A stretch of 64,000 bases of DNA. Source: an uncultured Anaerolineales bacterium (GTDB taxonomy: Bacteria > Chloroflexota > Anaerolineae > Anaerolineales > UBA6663). A model generated the notes under the pieces. It saw only the letters and a list, made by a program, of their open reading frames with translations. It ran no database searches and was not told the DNA's origin. The translations under genes were made by a program, and so were the position numbers. Shown piece after piece: positions 61,583-64,000 of this stretch. The stretch is from contig CALFZO010000021.1 of the NCBI GenBank assembly GCA_937952305.1, positions 39,215 through 103,214 on the forward strand, read 5' to 3'. The number at the start of each line of letters is the position of its first letter. The stretch's first letter is position 1.

Positions 61583-64000
61583 ATGCCGATCCTGCCGCAG
61601 CGGGCACGGTGGACCACGGCGCTGCCTTTTCGCGCAGCGGCTCTCAGCGCGGCCGGTTTGGTGGCGGGCCATCTCGGCCTGGTCGCCCTGACCCGCGGGC
61701 AGCCCGTCTTCGGCCCGCGGCTCAGCGCCGTGTACCTGACGCTGGTTTCCGGCTTGGCGACGTTTGCCCTGCTGCAGGCCGCCGGCCGCTCCGGCCCTGC
61801 CCGGGGACGCGTGGCCTGGGGCTGGCGCCTGCTGGCGGTGGCGCTGGGCCTGGCGACGTTGAGCAACCTGGCCTGGGCCGTGACCGTCTTTGCGCCTGAA
61901 ATTGAACTGGCCGTGCTACTTCAGACAGCGGGCATTCTGCTGGCATACCTGCTCATGTCGGCCGGCCTGGTGCTGATCCCGGCCGCCGGTGTCACGCGCG
62001 CCGAGGCCGTCTGGCGGCTGCTGGATATGGGCCTGGTGTTGGTGGCCGGCGCCGGCATGCTGGGCGCCTTTGTCATCGGTCCCACGCTCGTGCGCACGCC
62101 GGCTGATCCGGCGGAACAGGCGCTGGCCTTGCTCTACCCGGTGCTGGACTTCGTGCTGTTCACGGCCTTGGTGTCCCTGCTGTTCCGGAGCAACGCGCGG
62201 TCTGAGCACGGGCTGCTCACCACCCTGGCCGCCTCCCTGACCGCGCTGATCCTGACCGATGCGGCCGTGGCGCTGCAGCTGGCCTGGGGCCGTTATGAGG
62301 ATGGCGGCTGGCTGGACGTGGGCTGGTCGCTGGCGTACGCCCTCTTGTGGCTGGCCGCCCAGCAGAAGACGCCGGAGGCCTCCGCTGAGCGCGGGCCGGC
62401 GGTCTGGTGGCACTACCTGCCTTACCTGTGGGTGGCGTTGCTGGGCGGCTTGCTCGCCTGGAGCCGCACCAACAGCCCCGGCTACGCCGAGACGATCCTG
62501 GAGGTGGGTTTCTTCATCGTCGTCGGCCTGGTGCTGGTCCGCCAGTTCCTGGTCATGCGCGACAATCGCCAGCTCTATGCCGCCGCTCAGGCTGAAGTCG
62601 CTCAGCGCCGACAGACGGAAGCTACCGTCCGCCAGCTCAACCGGGAATTGGAGGCGCGGGTAGAGGAACGCACGGCCCAACTGGAGCGGGCCAACCAGGA
62701 ATTGCGCGTCAGCGAAGCGCGTAACCGGGTGCTGCTCCAGGCCGTGCCGGACCTGATTCTGATACTGGACGGCCAGGGCGTGTACCGGGACGTCTACGCC
62801 CCTGAAACCAGCCGCCTGTATGCGCCGCCCGAGTTGCTATTGGGGCGCACCCTGCGCGAGGTTCTTCCGCCGGCGGTGGCTGCCCTGATCGAGCCGGCCC
62901 TGGCCGCCGCGGTCGTCACTGGCCAGCGGCAGACAGTGGAGTATCCACTGCCGCTGGCCAAAGGCCTGGCCCACTTCGAAGCCCGCCTGATGCCCTATGG
63001 CCCAGACACCGTTCTGGCCATCGTCCGCGATATCACCGAACGGCGCCAGACGCAGGCCGCGCTGCTGGAATCGGAGCGCCGCTTCCGCGAAACCCTGGAG
63101 AACGTGGAGCTAGTGGCCGTCCGGCTGGACGACGGCGGCCGCGTCACCTTCTGTAACGATTACCTGGTGCGTCTGCTCGGCTGGGACCGCGCCGAGATCC
63201 TGGGCCAGGAGTGGTTCACACACTTTGTGCCGCCCGAACTCGCCCTGCAGGCTCAGTTCGTCGACCTGATCAGGGCGGACCGTGTCCCAACCCGTTTTGA
63301 GAATCCGATCCTGACGCGGTCGGGTGAGGTCCGCCTGATTGCGTGGACCAATACAACGCTGCGGGATGCGGACGGGCGCGTCATCGGGCTGGCCGGCCTG
63401 GGGGAAGACATCACCCTGCGCCGGCAGGCGGAGGATCGGCTGCGGGCGTCGCTGCAGGAGAAGGAAGTGCTGCTGAAGGAGATCCACCACCGGGTGAAGA
63501 ACAACCTGCAGGTGATCAGCAGTCTGTTGAACCTGCAGGCGCGGACGGTGACGGACGGGCGCGTGCTGGAGCTGCTGCGGGACAGCCAGAACCGGGTGCG
63601 GTCGATGGCGCTGGTGCACGAGAAGCTGTACCGGTCGACGGACCTGGGGCGGATCGACCTGGGCGAGTACGCGCGCAGCCTGGCGGGGCAGTTGCTGCGG
63701 ACGTATGCGGACCAGGCGGGGCGGGTGGCGTTGCGGGTGGAGGCGGCGGGGTGCTGGGTGGGGATCGACACGTCGGTGGCGTGCGGGCTGATCCTGAACG
63801 AGTTGGTGTCGAACGCCTTGAAGCATGCGTTTCCGGATGGGCGGACGGGCGCGATCGTGATTGGGCTGACGGCGGAGGGGGAGCGGCTGAGGCTGCGGGT
63901 GGCCGACGACGGGGTGGGGTTTCCGGCGGGCGTGGACTTTCGGGCGACGCCGTCGCTGGGGTTGCAGTTGGTGAACAGCCTGGTGGCGCAGATCGACGGC
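61583..64000 (+). CDS. Membrane HisKA_2 sensor kinase (3' end outside window)
   Basis: The first 806 codons of a kinase cut by the right edge. About eight membrane helices (1-325; for example FALLQAAGRSG region, LLMSAGLVLIPAAGV-like helix, WVALLGGLLAWS) lead to a coil (QLNRELEARVEERTAQLE), PAS1 (375-485), PAS2 (490-605), HisKA_2 (LLKEIHHRVKNNLQVISSLL, His about 634) and most of the ATPase (ILNELVSNALKHAF; DDGVGFP). The catalytic half is very similar to that of the kinase at 55575, but from about 63430 it uses mostly G-ending codons. ATG 61583 lies 3 bases after the previous stop. It belongs to the same operon. Confidence 0.92.
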   Translation, partial: MPILPQRARWTTALPFRAAALSAAGLVAGHLGLVALTRGQPVFGPRLSAVYLTLVSGLATFALLQAAGRSGPARGRVAWGWRLLAVALGLATLSNLAWAVTVFAPEIELAVLLQTAGILLAYLLMSAGLVLIPAAGVTRAEAVWRLLDMGLVLVAGAGMLGAFVIGPTLVRTPADPAEQALALLYPVLDFVLFTALVSLLFRSNARSEHGLLTTLAASLTALILTDAAVALQLAWGRYEDGGWLDVGWSLAYALLWLAAQQKTPEASAERGPAVWWHYLPYLWVALLGGLLAWSRTNSPGYAETILEVGFFIVVGLVLVRQFLVMRDNRQLYAAAQAEVAQRRQTEATVRQLNRELEARVEERTAQLERANQELRVSEARNRVLLQAVPDLILILDGQGVYRDVYAPETSRLYAPPELLLGRTLREVLPPAVAALIEPALAAAVVTGQRQTVEYPLPLAKGLAHFEARLMPYGPDTVLAIVRDITERRQTQAALLESERRFRETLENVELVAVRLDDGGRVTFCNDYLVRLLGWDRAEILGQEWFTHFVPPELALQAQFVDLIRADRVPTRFENPILTRSGEVRLIAWTNTTLRDADGRVIGLAGLGEDITLRRQAEDRLRASLQEKEVLLKEIHHRVKNNLQVISSLLNLQARTVTDGRVLELLRDSQNRVRSMALVHEKLYRSTDLGRIDLGEYARSLAGQLLRTYADQAGRVALRVEAAGCWVGIDTSVACGLILNELVSNALKHAFPDGRTGAIVIGLTAEGERLRLRVADDGVGFPAGVDFRATPSLGLQLVNSLVAQIDG

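Overview
The window is a GC-rich bacterial chromosome segment with no rRNA, tRNA, insertion sequence, phage gene or CRISPR array. Several traits point to Chloroflexota, probably an Anaerolineae-like lineage: very large PAS/GAF kinases, a two-component propeller kinase, an F420-type nitroreductase-fold protein, class C beta-lactamase-like hydrolases with membrane tails, many CPBP membrane proteases, and several start codons with a -10-like hexamer exactly 6 nt upstream (leaderless mRNAs). This assignment is inferred from gene content only.

Layout. At 1-1642 there is a cut-off membrane protein gene (-) and a divergent AraC-type regulator (+). From 1.8 to 18.4 kb everything lies on the minus strand. 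It is a membrane and lipid-like neighbourhood: four CPBP-family proteins (one with a fused outer domain, one divergent), two paralogous six- to eight-helix membrane proteins, an alpha/beta hydrolase, an SRPBCC protein, a methyltransferase, a Tat-signal flavodoxin, a transglutaminase-like protein, an SDR and two serine hydrolases. Short gaps, ATGA overlaps and two near-identical intrinsic terminators (about 3.33 and 14.59 kb) delimit a probable ten-gene operon between them. From 18.4 to 24.1 kb lie a lone receiver, a NarL-type regulator and its 1,524-residue propeller/PAS/HisKA_3 kinase.

The most interesting block is 24.2-30.3 kb (-). In transcription order it holds a PAS-PAS protein whose C-terminus resembles the KaiC-binding helical domain of KaiA (KaiA/RsbU fold), then kaiB, a full-length kaiC with the Ser/Thr phosphosites conserved, and a GAF/GGDEF diguanylate cyclase. 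This looks like a compact Kai-type timer with its own candidate KaiA-like activator and a c-di-GMP output, outside the cyanobacteria.

From 30.3 kb all genes are on the plus strand. A CoiA-like nuclease is followed by a signalling island: a HisKA_3 kinase with its NarL-type regulator; two chemoreceptors without cheA/cheW nearby; two degenerate stand-alone receivers; a multi-PAS kinase; a receiver-PAS-GAF kinase with a single-domain receiver; and a CHASE4 hybrid kinase ending in HPt. A coupled set follows, with a membrane GGDEF protein, two PotD-like lipoproteins without permease or ATPase, a dCache/PAS/HisKA_2 kinase, a receiver-PAS-GGDEF-EAL protein and a second HisKA_2 kinase cut by the window end. 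Its last 570 bases have a different third-codon-position composition from the rest of that gene.
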